DNA of 64,000 bases, from positions 714,554 through 778,553 of the forward strand of contig JAQFVV010000278.1 of assembly GCA_028023455.1 (NCBI GenBank), written 5' to 3'. Shown here one piece after another: positions 11,443 to 23,345 of the stretch. How positions within the stretch are numbered: position 1 is the stretch's first letter; each line of letters starts with the position of its first letter. The position numbers and the translations under genes are program-made. Source of the stretch: Epiperipatus broadwayi (taxonomy: Eukaryota; Onychophora; Udeonychophora; Euonychophora; Peripatidae). The notes under the pieces were generated by a model. The model was not told the DNA's origin. It made no database searches and saw only the letters and a program-made list of their open reading frames with translations.

Positions 11443-11765
11443 TGAATTGACTGCAGGATGAATGTATCTTCAAGATTAATACATTCTCTTTAATCCTTGA
11501 ACTCTCTTCTTCACACCACTTCAAAAAACTTTCTTATTTTAGGCATCCATTTGATGTATAATTATTTTTTAGTCCTGTCTAAGTTCTTGGGATCCAATTT
11601 TAAATTCAGCTGCCCATCTATAATCATTTCTTCTAGTAACACATCTGTTTCATTCTTTTAAGTGAATAATAACTTAATTCACACAACCATGAATTTTGTT
11701 TTTGACCTCTTCTTGTTACATCTAATTTACATCTCTCCACACTTTGTGACTTTTGCATATTCAAA
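11443..11765 (-). pseudogene. Old RTE LINE 3' fragment
   Basis: Blocks such as TGACTGCAGGATGAATGTAT, TTCTTGGGATCCAATTTTAA and CTCTTCTTGTTACATCTAA align in order with 2285-2600 of the minus-strand LINE. The C-terminal LINE coding region is clearly recognisable but full of changes and small deletions. It is much older than the copy at 2271-5258. Confidence 0.8.
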
Positions 11766-11832
11766 TCAGAAATTTTTATCATAAAAAGAATGATAAAAAG
11801 GTTGATAACTTTTATTTTTATTGATGTCATAA

Positions 11833-11834
11833 TG

Positions 11835-11869
<35 letters not shown>

Positions 11870-11870
11870 G
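11833..11870. repeat. (TC)n(TA)n microsatellite
   Basis: A run of TC dinucleotides passes directly into a TA run. Confidence 0.9.
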
Positions 11871-12554
11871 TTATGGCGTTAGTTTAATATGACAGCTCAT
11901 AAAAGAGGGAATAATAATACAATAGAAAAACGGAAAGAAAACTAATTATTTAGATAGTTTTCTTGTGGATAATTAATTAAAATTTTTTTGTTGTGAAGTA
12001 AAGAACGGCTATTAGAATAATAATACTTATGATAGAAAATCATGAAGTATAATCTTATCTTGACCATGGATAGATAACCTCGTCATAAGAAGTGTGTATG
12101 TGTGAGAATAAATGTAAACTAACACACACATCAACATATTTGTTTGTTGTACATAAAAATATGTATTAATAGTAATAATGATTAAACTTGGCAATAGCTA
12201 AAAATATACATAAATAAAAATCATTCTGATTAAATAATATTTTAAAACAAAAATATTAATGTGTAAAATTTTATTATTTTTATTTTATTATTTTTTAATT
12301 GAATACACTAATGAGTGAGAGAGTGATAAATAAAAAAGAGAAACATTCTAAGCCAGGGATACTCAACCTTTTTCTTTCCTGGGCCACATATATTTGTGTG
12401 CTACATCAAACGGGCCGCGGCAACCAATTGGTATCACATAAAAAAATGTTTGACTGCTCAATTCATGCATGCCACAGCTTGTGGCTCACTTTACTATATC
12501 TTAGAATTAACAGAACACAAACACTTTTATTTGATATAAACATTTATTTAAATA

Positions 12555-14390
12555 TCAGTGTGATTTTTGATATCGAGATAAACTTTTAACATTTTTAGAT
12601 AAATCTGATTTATATGTGCTACATGCTACTCTTAATATATCATCAAGGTATAAATCAGTAAGTCTGTTTCTATGCACATTCTTCACATATTTCATTTTCG
12701 AAGATGATGATTCACAAAGATATATTGATGCAAACAATGTGAGCAACATTTGTGCACACTTTTTGACAGTAATTTCCAAAATTCCATATACTCCTTTCCC
12801 CCCTTTTTTCTTTAAAAATGGCTTCCAAATTTGAGTCATTTTTAAATTCAACAAATTAATTAAATAGCTTAACATAATTATGTCCAAATGCAGCTAACTG
12901 TGTAATAGTTGCTATTTCTAAGTGTCAGGGATTTTCTATAAGCAAAAGACAATTCTTAATATTTTGTAAATCTTGAAATCTACTTTTAAATTCTTTCAAT
13001 AAGGTATCTAAATAATTTAAAATAATTACATAGGTTTCTGAAGAAATGTCAATACCATCTTGCTTAGAATTTGTCAATATTGGAAAATGATATAGTATTT
13101 GGTATTGCATATCTTGGTAATAAATATTTAGTTTTTCTTCACAAGCAAATACTTTGTCATTTGTAAAATAATTTTATTTTCACCTTGCAAACTAATATTA
13201 AGATCATAAAGTTTTTCTGTGATGTCACATAAATAAGCTAAAAGACACCACCATCCATCACTGTCAAGCTCATTATAAGTTTTATTGTTTACTTGTAAAA
13301 ATGAAATAATTTCTGACATAATAAAAAAAAGCGATTCAAAACTTTACCTCTGCTTAGCCATCACACCGAAGTATGAACAATTATATCACCATAATTACTA
13401 TTTATTTTTTCCAAAAGATTTTTAAATTTTCTGTGGTTTAATTCTTGGGCTCGAATATAATTCACAATGTTTATGATGATTTTCACTACAACATCTACTT
13501 CTTTAATGGATATATGTGCCCCAAGTTTTCTTGGTGACTTAAACAATGAAATGATAAAAGATTTGTTAGATTATATTTCTTTTTTAATAGGGAAACAAAT
13601 CCCTTTTTGGATCCAATCATTAAAGGACACCCATCAGTGCACACAGAAACCTTTTTTTTTTTATTTCAGTCTTATTCTTCTCCAGAAAAGTACAAATACT
13701 ATTGAGAAAATCACTATCTCTAGTTTGATTATTCATAGGAAGAAATTTCAAAAAATATTCACAAATTGAATTCTGTTCCATACAATATCTGATAAAAATA
13801 GCACATTGTAATGTTGCTGAAATGTCAGTACTAGAATCATTAGCCAAACTAAAATATTTGCAGTTTTTCAAATCTTCTATTATATTATCAAAAATATGTT
13901 TTGCAATATCTTCAATACGTCTAATACAGGTTGAATCTGACAGTTGTCATTTCTTAATTTGTAATAATATTTGATTTTTATTATTAAATTTATCAAATAA
14001 TATATTCGAAGCATTTAGGAAACATTCTTTTACAACTTCAGCATTCTTAAATGATTTCATATTTTTGCCAAGTATATAACAAATTTTATGTGATGCTCGT
14101 GTCACCACTGTTTCTTGTGAGATTGCCACTGACTAACATTTTGTTGATGTTGCAATGATTTCTTGAAGAAAGCTAATTTTTCACTTCTTATTAAAGACCC
14201 ATGAGCAAAAGTGTCATTAAACAATTTATGTTTCATGGTGTAATGACAATCAATGTTATATTTTTTTAATGTGACACTTTCTTGACAAATCAAACACGTT
14301 GCTGAACCTTTCTTATTCAACACAACAAAACATTCCTCTTTCCAGTTGTCTTGAAATATTCTATTTTCATTTGATAATTTTTATTTGTTG
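12555..14390 (-). pseudogene. hAT transposase, ZBED5/GTF2IRD2-like, multiply broken
   Basis: Fragments in several frames run from N- to C-terminus on the minus strand. 14323-14102 has a BED-like zinc finger (CLICQ ... H-x4-KH). Then come 14129-13947 and 13871-13620; the latter has FSLANDSSTDISATLQCAIF, matching the 'FSLA-DESTD' catalytic-core start. 13319-13128 has a GWWCLLAYLCDITEKLYDLN block, and 12887-12555 covers the C-terminal dimerisation area. Many frameshifts separate these pieces, so no transposase can be made. In its family the protein cuts and pastes the element by a DDE mechanism. The assignment within hAT is by recalled motif resemblance only. Confidence 0.85.
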
Positions 14391-14946
14391 CTTGAAGACA
14401 TCATTATGATGTTTAAATTATAGTTTGATATAAAATACTATGCATCTATGTGTATACTAATTCACAATTCACGTACAAAACTAAAATGTTTTACTTTGCT
14501 TTCAAAAACATGGACTATTGATTGAATTAAAGTTTCAAACTTCTAATTGGTCAATTATACACTCTGCAGTAAATATATTTGTCTTTTTAAAATTATATTT
14601 GTTTTAGTTTAGTATCTAAAATGGAAATTTATAATTTATCTGATTACAGAAAGGTTTTTTAAAAATAAATTTCTATTTATAATTGATGATAATAATCTAA
14701 CACTATCAAATTATAATAAATGCTTACCATCCAATTATAAATTCCAAAAGTAATTTATTGAATTTCTTATCAATATGTTTTAGAATAAAAATAAATTTTT
14801 TGACTAAAATCTGAAAAACAAACAAGTGGGGTAAAAAAAAAAAAAGCTTAGTAAATTATGTTTTCATTTTCAAATTAAAAATGTAGAAATACAACTGTCA
14901 AAGTCATGAATTGGCATTCTCTTGCAGAGAAAAAACATTCAATCAG

Positions 14947-15238
14947 AAGCTTGAAAAGAACATCACATGATCACTATCTCATACTAGCACAATAATTGTT
15001 ATTAAACAATTGAAATCAAGAGATCCTAAGATCTAGGTGCAGTGCTCTCAGATCCAAGGCTCCTCACTGATGAAGGCCACAAGCCAGAAACTAGTCTGGG
15101 GATATTGGATGAGTAGGCACTAGATAGGGATTTTATGCACAAGCCTTCTGGCATCCATTGATTGCTCTTGTTAGCACAAGATGGCACTACTATATGGAGA
15201 GTGTTGTTTTGATTTGAATTGTTTTAAGCTTGAAAAGA
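14947..15238 (+). mobile_element. R2 copy A, with 13-bp TSD, inside the hAT
   Basis: AAGCTTGAAAAGA occurs at 14947-14959 and 15226-15238 and bounds the insertion 14960-15225 (266 bp). The left end has the R2 block CATCACATGATCACTATCTC. The right end carries the inverted-arm block with TAGGGATTTTATGCACAAGC, and it finishes in GTTTT-rich sequence. The left arm is mostly missing. An intact-looking hammerhead lies at 15052-15110. A 13-bp duplication fits retroposition better than cut-and-paste. Confidence 0.9.
15052..15110 (+). ncRNA. Hammerhead ribozyme motif, R2 type (intact core)
   Basis: CTGATGA at 15067-15073. Stem II is GGC (15075-15077) with GCC (15083-15085) around loop CACAA, and an A/A mismatch at its base. 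GAAA is at 15087-15090, helix III ACTAGT is palindromic (15090-15095), and C15096 precedes the predicted cut. Helix I pairs TCCTCA (15061-15066) with TGGGGA (15097-15102), including one U-G. Next is an internal loop GGC/TA, then ATCCAA (15052-15057) with TTGGAT (15105-15110). This is a type I arrangement, with helix I open-ended and a bulge opposite loop II, as in natural hammerheads. Confidence 0.85.
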
Positions 15239-15590
15239 CAGATTTATATCGTTATTATAGCATTAAATTTAAATATTTACTGTTTTGTTTCCTTGCAAAA
15301 AATACTGAAGGTGTTAAAATCAGTGAAATAATACTAAAGATAGCAGGTTGAGAGTGAGTACAAGTCATATATGAAGATACTCGGGCATTTCTGGCGCAGA
15401 TTTGGCAGATTCTTCAGATCTGTGAAATTTAAAAAAACCATAAGGTTACTAGGGTGTCAATAAAAAATTCATTAATTAAGAAGAGTGTTGTCACATCTGT
15501 TGACCATCAGTCTAATTCTGGGCCACACATAAAAGCTTGGTGGGCCATATGCAGCCCAGGGACCACAGGTTGAGCATCACTGTTCTAAGC

Positions 15591-17004
15591 TCTTGAATTG
15601 AACAATATATTCATGAAAAATTTGGTCTTCAGGACATATAGTAAAATAAGAACTTTAATTTAGTTATCATCTTGAACTTGTGGATAAAAGTAAAGATAGT
15701 CGATACAATTATTTGTCTACTCGATAAGACTTTCAAGAACTGGATTAATGATTAATGAAGTAATGAATTAGCTTAAGTTCATTTCTCTCTTTCTCTCAAG
15801 TTATAGTTTATATAATGATGATTTTATGGTAGAAGCAAATAAATAAATATTCAGACATACTAATCCAAATAATTAATAGATTACAGTAATAAAATAAAAC
15901 CACCAGGAGATTTATTATTTAATTAGACTGCGGACCCCCCCCCCCCGAAGAAAACATTATATATGGTAGATTTGATTAAACAATTATTTATGATTAGTTC
16001 AATTTGCATTCAAACTAATGATTCAAATAATAATAAAGTTTTATTATTAATTTCTTGGTTTTATTTTTTTTCAAGATATTAATAATGGGAAAAATTAAAA
16101 CATTCTAGAAATAATAAGTTTGTTTAATAGTTATTAATCTTTATTTTATTAATAAAAATATGTATTCAATTTAAAGAATGATAATATTTTTCTAAAAAAA
16201 TATTGATAGAAAAATGTTTTCGTTGATAATCTTTACACACACATTTGAATATCTAGGAGTTTTTAAAACAAATAGTTATAAAAAAATAATTATCCACTTT
16301 CATAATTTTGTGATTGGATATTATTTATAGTCTTTTAAAATAATAATAAATGTAAGATAAAAAATATATACTTATAAATATTTTTTGAATTATATTAAAT
16401 AGACTTTATTTTGTAAAAAAGGCAAATATTTTTACTTTATTTTTTTATGTATATTGATAAAGATATATTCATTTCTATAGTTTATAATAAGTTTTATGAT
16501 TATTTGCCCTAATTATATAACATTTCTAATCAGATTCATAAATAAAACTAACAAATCAACATAAATAATAAATATTAAGTAAACACAATAGGTATGCATG
16601 TTAAAAATAAAGTACTTATAATTTGCAAATATTTAAAGTTTATTTTACATGCGGGTATGTATTCTAGTGTTAGAACATAGATTTATTTATTAACATAGAT
16701 TTATTTATTAGCTTATCTAAATCAAGTTCAATGGTGTTTATTTATTTTTATAAATAAATTTAGGAGTATAATTTAAAAAAAAATGTGTGTTCAATTTTTG
16801 AATAAATAAAATGAGAGAGATAAATGTTATATACATTAGATATTTACTTCTTAATTTAGTTATCTGTTTTATTGTTATTTCAATTTTGTATTATATTTTG
16901 TTCCTATATGTTTAGGAGTAAAAATTTATATTATCAATTCTCCCGATGGTTCATGATTCATTTCCATTTAAGCATTTATTTTATTTTAAATCTAATATAT
17001 ATAT
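15591..17004. other. Unassigned AT-rich sequence; C tract near 15937
   Basis: A run of 12 or more C lies at about 15936-15946. A 20-bp direct repeat (ATAGATTTATTTATTA unit) is at 16677-16712. No gene. Confidence 0.6.
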
Positions 17005-17339
17005 ATATAATTATAATAAAAATAATAAATTTAATGGTAACAAACTATTATAAACAATCCTTAAATCCGCAGAAGGTTAATTTCTTAAAAGTGCCTCAAC
17101 TGCCAGCAAATTAAAAAAAAAACAAAGCTGAAGCAAATGTCATCAATTCAAATCCCACGAATCTCGTATTTTAATGTTAGAAGATTGTCTATTTATTAAA
17201 TGCTTTTTATTTCTATTTATAAAAATTGCCTCCATAATTTTTCTTTATGTCAATTTAAAAAAAGTTATAATGATTTAAAGGAAATGAGAATTAATAGTAA
17301 ACAATGGATAACTATTCCATTTATTTGAAATCCAAAAGT

Positions 17340-17660
17340 GAAATTTTAGAATGTGTTTAATGTTTCATTCTACATTCCAAACAATATTAATAAATTAGTC
17401 AATAATTCTAAGGATGTCATACCTGTCAAGCAGAAAAGTAATGTCATATATCAAATTTTTTTGTGATTGTATGTTAATAAATATAGGTGAATCAAGGTGC
17501 AGTATTGAGAAGAGATTAATGGAGCATGAATTGTTATATAAGCATGTAAAAAGTAAAAATAATGGTGATTTAATGTCTCCTTCAGTTTTCTTTTATCATG
17601 AAAAAACATGTAAATATAAATTTAAATTTGATTTTGAAAATGTAAAAAATTATTCATGAA
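17340..17660 (+). pseudogene. PLE family 2 GIY-YIG nuclease remnant
   Basis: Reads NSKDVIPVKQKSNVIYQIF, then after a frame change CDCMLINIGESRCSIEKRLMEHELLYKHV. This corresponds to the GIY-YIG block of PLEs (Y..C, IGES, R..EH). The upstream segment and the same NSKDVIPVKQK block recur at 45760-45800. The domain would nick target DNA in an intact element. The frame is broken and no RT is attached. Confidence 0.75.
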
Positions 17661-17728
17661 AAAAGAAACCATAATAAAAGAAAAATTAAGGAGGCAATTT
17701 TTATAAATAGGAATAAAATGCATTTAAT

Positions 17729-18762
17729 AAATAGACAAGCTTAGTTATTATTTACCAATTATTAGGCCAAGGAAGCGTTTTGAGAGGGCTATAAATTTGC
17801 TTTGTTCAAAATTATTTTGGAAAAGCAAGGTGGTATCCATCAGTATTGCTAAAATTCAAATGCCAAAGCCTTTAAATGGTCTAGGTCAGAGATCTATATC
17901 TTTTCTTCATGTAACTTGTCAAAAGCTTGCTTAGTTATCTCTTCCTTTGGTTATTGATCCTACAGATACATCACCTCCATTTTTAAGTTATTAGATTGCT
18001 GACTTATGGAAGTTGGTTATTAAGTTGATACCCTCGGATCAAGTTGCACTTGATGGAAAATTGACATTCTGGGATGTTTATAAATTAAAATATCCACATT
18101 ATACTCCTCTTTTGACTTCATTAGGTGTTTCAAGTAAAGTTCTCTTGCATAAAATTAAACTTCTTTTCATTGAAGCAAGACATGTTGATTTTGTACTTAA
18201 ACTGAATATAAATTCTCTCCCAACAAGTTATTTTTTAGTGACCAGCGGAGGCTACATTAAGATTTCATCTCAGTGTCAGTTGTGTAGATTGTACGATGAG
18301 ACAATACACCATATTTTTTATATTTGTCCTGCTGTTAAGTCGATTAGGGACTTTATGTTTGCGAATGTCTCTCTGGATCTTGGGGATGCTCATTCTGTTA
18401 GTAATACTCTCAAGAAGGGATCTTTTGCAGCAACAAGATTATCTATCTTTATAACATTTTCTTTATGGATGATGTGTTGCGGGCTCATCTTTGGTCATTC
18501 TCAGGACTCGGCTCTGCCTTTATCAAGCTCCTTGACCAAGTCAAGCAGTGAGACTCTCTGCTTTTACCTGTGAGTCTACATGATGATACTTGGGTGAAGG
18601 TTTCATTTTCCTCTTTGTCTTATTAACATATCTTTTTCTCTACATTGACCTTTAGAAGTTTCATTCTGAATGCTATGTAATTTTTAATAAAGTTTAACTG
18701 TATATTACTATGTTACTATGTTTAATAAATTTATTTTAAAACAAAACATAAATAGACAAGCT
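17729..18762 (+). mobile_element. 5'-truncated LINE with 13-bp TSD, inserted in PLE family 2
   Basis: AAATAGACAAGCT is duplicated at 17729-17741 and 18750-18762. Removing 17742-18749 rejoins PLE sequence that matches 44325-44345. The insert contains LINE C-terminal coding sequence and a 3' end without a long poly-A. Position, TSD and truncation all fit target-primed reverse transcription. Confidence 0.9.
18013..18573 (+). pseudogene. LINE C-terminal region with zf-RVT-like cysteine motif
   Basis: A 186-codon frame includes CQLCRLYDETIHHIFYICP, the C-x2-C-x8-H-x4-C knuckle seen after the RT of many LINEs (Pfam zf-RVT type). Upstream, 17760-18010, is similar coding sequence interrupted by stops (for example KRFERAINLLCSKLFWKSK). 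No RT motifs remain. The clade cannot be named from this part. The ATG at 18013 is internal, not a real start. Confidence 0.7.
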
Positions 18763-18955
18763 GCTAACATTAAAATACGAGATTCATGGTATTTGAATTG
18801 ATGATGTTTGCTTCCACTTTGTTTTTTTTTTAATTTAATGGCAGTTGAGGCAGATTTAAGAAATTAACCAAAATTACTTCTGTGGATTTAAGGATTGTTT
18901 ATAATAGTTTGTTACTGTTAAAGTTATTATTTTTATTATAATTACAATTTTGTTT

Positions 18956-21370
18956 TAATTAACAGACATTATATATATATATATATATATATATTAATGA
19001 CAGATATCACAAAAGAGTTCATAACATTAGTTTCATCATGTCCTCTTTATTATATATACATAAAATATATTTTCTCATAACTCATGATAGTAGTGTAATA
19101 ACCATATGGTTAATGTAACTAGACAGGGAGAGATAGCATGAATTTTAATGGCTAAGCAATATAACTTGTGTTACCCTCATAATTTTGAAATATATGTAAG
19201 TTGGGATGGATTGTAAAATACTTTTCCAATTAACAGATTTTACTGACATTACAATTTTATTTTCCCATTCATGAGGTCTATTTCTGAATGCTTGTGCACC
19301 TTTCTGACTATTACAACATATAAGTATATATTGTAATATTTTAGACACCAGCCAGCAAAACCATGTCAAATATTACATGCTTATAAAAATAAAATTAGAA
19401 AGAAAAAATATTTGAATTTTCTCATATATTCTATAATAATAACTATTAATTTATTTAAATATTTTTTATTTATTAAATGATAATATGAAAATTTTAAATG
19501 TTTTTTTTTTAAAAAAAATGGGAATATTTATATTTTGTTTTAAAGCAGTTGTAAAATAGAGAGCAAATTATAAGATCAAATAAATAATTTCTTTTACTCT
19601 TTCTCTTCAGTATTTTTATTTACCAGTTTTAATTTTGAAAAAAAAAAAGTTCTAATACATTTGTTTGTTTTCAGTAATTTATTGCTTAGTTTTATTTTTT
19701 TTTAAAAAGAGATAATAGTAAGAGAGATAATTAAATAAGATTTTTTTTTTTTTTTTTTTTAAAAAAGGAAAAAAGTAAAGTTTTAATATTTTTGGTTAAG
19801 AAATTTTGTTTTCATTAATTAAAATTTCTTTTTTTTTATTTTCTCTTCTTCTTTTAAACAAAAAGTAGTGTTGTTCAAATCAAAAAGTAATTAAAAAAAA
19901 TATGTCATTGTTGTTGTTTTTTGGCATAAGAAAAAAAATAAGTACAGAGGAATTTCTTTTTTTATAATTGGAATTTTTTGACTAAAAAAAAAAAACAATC
20001 AAATAACTTTCTCTAGAAATAGACACAATTGTAGGGTTAAAAGGAGTCATAGGTGAAAGAAACATGTAATTTTATGAATACTGGATTGTTCCAAAAATAT
20101 TGAGGCAATTTGTGGCAATAAATTTTAGTGTAGGTTAAAGAATAGTCATTCTGGAATAACTTGCTGAAGAAAACAATAGGGACAGTTAGTCGGATCCAAC
20201 TAATGAAGAATATAGAGGCAGCAGTTCAGCTATGAAGAGAACAGTGAGGAATAATGTGATAGTCTGAAGTAAGTCTCATCTCATTACAAGTAAAAAAGAT
20301 TTTTAAAATGAATTTGGAAGAAACTATGTGTTAAGTTTTATTTAGGGGCTGAGCATCATAAAACCTCGCCATGCAACCTGTTCACTAAAGAAAATTTAGA
20401 AGAAAAATAATATTGAACTAATATGCAATTAGACATGTTTCTATCCTAAATATTGACAGTTTCATAGTGTGTTAGTTTCATCTAAAAGTTATCACACTGG
20501 ACAAATGGTTAAATTTATTGTGTGATAGTCTGATCTGGAAATTATTAGATTGAAAAAATGCTTAGATTCATTATGTACGCTTGTCCAACCTGTGAATTAT
20601 TATATTACAAAAAAAAATGGATAAATTCAGGCTGTGTGAAAGCTGAAATTATTATGTTGTAAAAATGAATAACTTTAACTGTGCACATGACTCTAGAAAT
20701 ATGTGTTAATGGAGAAGCTTACAAGAAGAAAAACATATGAAAAAAAAACTAAAAATTACAACAACCATATAAAAGATTCAAAAAAATAAATCCATGGTAA
20801 AAATGTGATTTAATGTGCACATTACACTTACATTTATAGTTATTTTTCTATAAATAATTGGTAATAATTAATAATATTATTAATTTAATTTTGATTTTGT
20901 TTTCTTTATGTCAGACTATTGTATTTTCATAAGAAAAAGAAAAAAGGGTTTTTAATGTAATGCATGTTGTTTTGTCTTTGAAATGTTGTTTTGAAATTTT
21001 AATCATTGAAGAAGTAAACAAGAGCCAACACTAAGTTAATATTACTTACTATATGAACTTATATTTTGTTAATAAAATATTTATTTAAGTATAGATTGCC
21101 ATATTATATTTTTTTTTAAAAATTCTTTATTTATGGGTTAATTTATTAAATAATTGTTATAAAATAATAGTATTGTTGTTTTATTCTATAAGTTGTATCT
21201 CTAAGAATAGGCAGTTTTTCTGACTAAATTTCAGTGTAGTATAGTATTTTAGAGATTTGTGAATTATCCTAGTAAAATAATTTAAATTAGAGTATGATTA
21301 TATGTTTATATTTTGTTGTTTACAGTCACAGTCTCTATGGTCCATGTGATGTTAAGCTAACTGTATAGCA
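18956..21370. other. Unassigned AT-rich sequence
   Basis: Holds a TA run at 18969-18994 and long T/A tracts at 19500-20000 (for example 19741-19760). Around 20440-20700 a loose repetition of about 60 bases recurs (GTGTGATAGTCTGATCTGG, GAATTATTATATTAC types). Short ORFs here look like chance. Confidence 0.5.
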
Positions 21371-21509
21371 ATAATGGATAATTTAGTCAAGCGTTGTTAG
21401 CCGAGAGGTCATCGCAACCACCTTGCAAGCAAGTAGTTGGTTGCAGATGGTTGTGGGTTCACATTCCGGCCGATGCTATGGCATATAAAAAAAAATAATG
21501 GATAATTTA
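21371..21509 (+). mobile_element. tRNA-derived SINE with 15-bp TSD
   Basis: ATAATGGATAATTTA flanks the element (21371-21385 and 21495-21509). The head has a tRNA-like A box (GTTAGCCGAGAGGTC) and B box (TGTGGGTTCACATTCC). The tail is poly-A. Related copies: 27816-27905, 28425-28525, 36169-36269, 60205-60298, 61018-61105 and 62673-62777. Confidence 0.9.
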
Positions 21510-21811
21510 TTTATATGTGAGATTTATGTTTGCATTTGGACTTTCAGATAATTCTTTGAATGGCACAAAGGTCAACGTCACCTTTAATACCATTCACTGC
21601 ATTATCTTTTTTAAAGAAAATTTAATTTATAGTTGGCCTGTACACTCATGTATTATATGACCAGATCATCAATGGTGATCAGCATATATCATGATTCCAG
21701 AATTATTTTTATAGTACTTTACCACTTAAATATGTGCATCTAGATGATTGTTGTGCATGATATGCTCTAAGTTTGATCATGACTATTAATTCTTTAAATC
21801 CAGTCATAAAA

Positions 21812-23345
21812 CATACCCATTGTTGTAATGCTGATAATGGAGTTTATATATGTATTTGTTATAATTACATATACATCTGGGTGTCTTTTTACATGGACTT
21901 ATTTAACATGATTTTGAAGTTACACAATTCCATGTTTCACCAGAAGTCGAACTCCGATAATGCGCTATTACTTTAAATAATAAATTTCGCGTATATTGAA
22001 AATAATAGCACTTTATTGGAATTCGTCTTTCATCTTAGTAATTTCAATATTTTCAGTGCTTTATAATAGTAAGATTTTATGCAATAATGAAATTAAAATC
22101 ATGATTTCCACATTTTATGTATACACACATTAAATTTTACAAGATTATAATGTAAATTTGTTCAAACATTGTGCGTATTAATTTTGCATTTTAAATCACA
22201 TTCTGTTTTTACTTTTTAAAAAAGAATGTAATCAATTATTAATCATTTATTGTCCGCAAGTTTATTTTTAATCAGTAATAGCAGTGAGCACAATTAAAAT
22301 TGAAAATTAAAGACAAAATAAGAATTTAATTTTTAGTTGTTAGATTAATTACTGATTACATTGTCACCAGAAAACCATTAACAACATGAGAGTGACATTG
22401 GCGCTAGTTGTATTTTCTCATGTGAAGAATCTGATTTTTTTACGAGTTTGCAAACGAACCTGTTTATCGGCAAATCATGATAATAATTAAAACGTGTATA
22501 AAAAATGTAAATTACTGTAAATTATGCATAAAAATATATTGTTTTGAATAAAATTAAATATTATGGTTAAAAAAAGTTTATCTTGTATCAATTTTTTTCA
22601 AATTTGAAATTTTTTATTAGTCATATTTTATTTCCTTTTTTTTTTTTGCACGAATTTTAAAGTAATTTTACATTGGTGCTTTGCTTTTATGTGAATTTTG
22701 AAAAATCTGTCTGTATCCCCTCTTTTTCAACGTAAGTTATGTCTACTTTTGCGCAATTTCATTTGCGCGTATTTTCTGAGGAACCTATCTATCGTGTAAA
22801 ACGAGACCCAGGTGTATTGTTGTTCCCATTGTTGTAATGCTGATAATGGAGTTTATATATGTATTTGTTATAATTACATATATTGTTGTTCCCATTGTTG
22901 TAATGCTGATAATGGAGTTTTTATATGTATTTGTTATAATTACATATATTGTTGTTCCCATTGTTGTAATGCTGATAATGGAGTTTTTATATGTATTTGT
23001 TATAATTACATATATTGTTGTTCCCATTGTTGTAATGCTGATAATGGAGTTTATATATGTATTTGTTATAATTACATATATTGTTGTTCCCATTGTTGTA
23101 ATGCAGATAATGGAGTTTATATATGTATTTGTTATAATTACATATATTGTTGTTCCCATTGTTGTAATGCTGATAATGGAGTTTATATATGTGTATAATT
23201 ACATATATTGTTGTTCCCATTGTTGTAATGCTGATAATGTTTATATATGTATTTGTTATAATTACATATATTGTTGTTCTCATTGTTGTAATGCTGATAA
23301 TGGAGTTTATATATGTATTTGTTATAATTACATATATTGTTGTTC
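21812..23345. repeat. 66-bp minisatellite (interrupted)
   Basis: A unit of about 66 bp built around CCATTGTTGTAATGCTGATA and ATATGTATTTGTTATAATTA is repeated about eight times from 22815 to 23345. One more unit lies at 21812-21873. The two parts are separated by a transposon at 21874-22814. Minor variants exist (a TTTTATATG unit, and two units with small deletions at 23170-23250). The ORFs across it follow only because 66 is divisible by three. Confidence 0.93.
21872..22816. mobile_element. Non-autonomous pogo/Tc1-mariner-type transposon, TA target site
   Basis: The insert 21874-22814 (941 bp) is flanked by TA (21872-21873, 22815-22816). The ends are inverted: CATCTGGGTGTCTTTTTACA on the left and CACCTGGGTCTCGTTTTACA inward from the right. 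Removing it restores the minisatellite unit exactly (ATTACATATA + TTGTTGTTCCC). No transposase ORF is present. A related inverted copy lies at 46480-47640. TA duplication and the ends suggest the pogo/Tigger branch, a tentative assignment. Confidence 0.9.

Larger units (their letters stand above)
12346..15590 (-). mobile_element. hAT DNA transposon with 8-bp TSD
   Basis: The element spans 12354-15582 and is flanked by the perfect 8-bp duplication TTCTAAGC (12346-12353 and 15583-15590), the size typical of hAT. The ends form imperfect terminal inverted repeats: CAGGGATACTCAACC on the left and CAGTGATGCTCAACC on the right when read inward, followed by CCTGGGC blocks. It contains a broken transposase on the minus strand and a nested R2 element (14960-15225). 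The perfect TSD next to a badly decayed ORF suggests chance conservation of the eight bases. Confidence 0.93.
17005..18955 (+). mobile_element. Penelope-like element, family 2, copy 1, with inverted ends
   Basis: Left arm 17005-17220 (TGGTAACAAACTATTATAAA, CCTCAACTGCCAG) reappears inverted at 18750-18955. Between them lie a GIY-YIG coding remnant and a nested LINE (17742-18749). Terminal repeats with one copy inverted are a known feature of Penelope elements. The same repeats occur at 44066-44620 beside another PLE of this family. RT core sequence is missing from this copy. Confidence 0.8.

Noticed and set aside
12346-15590. Intact hAT transposase gene
   Set aside because: Frames change many times across the region; only fragments are readable.
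18013-18573. 186-codon frame as a possible host gene
   Set aside because: It lies inside a TSD-bounded insertion and has the C-x2-C knuckle of LINE proteins.
22815-23345. CRISPR-like array
   Set aside because: The whole 66-bp unit repeats; there are no variable spacers, and the surroundings are eukaryotic transposons.
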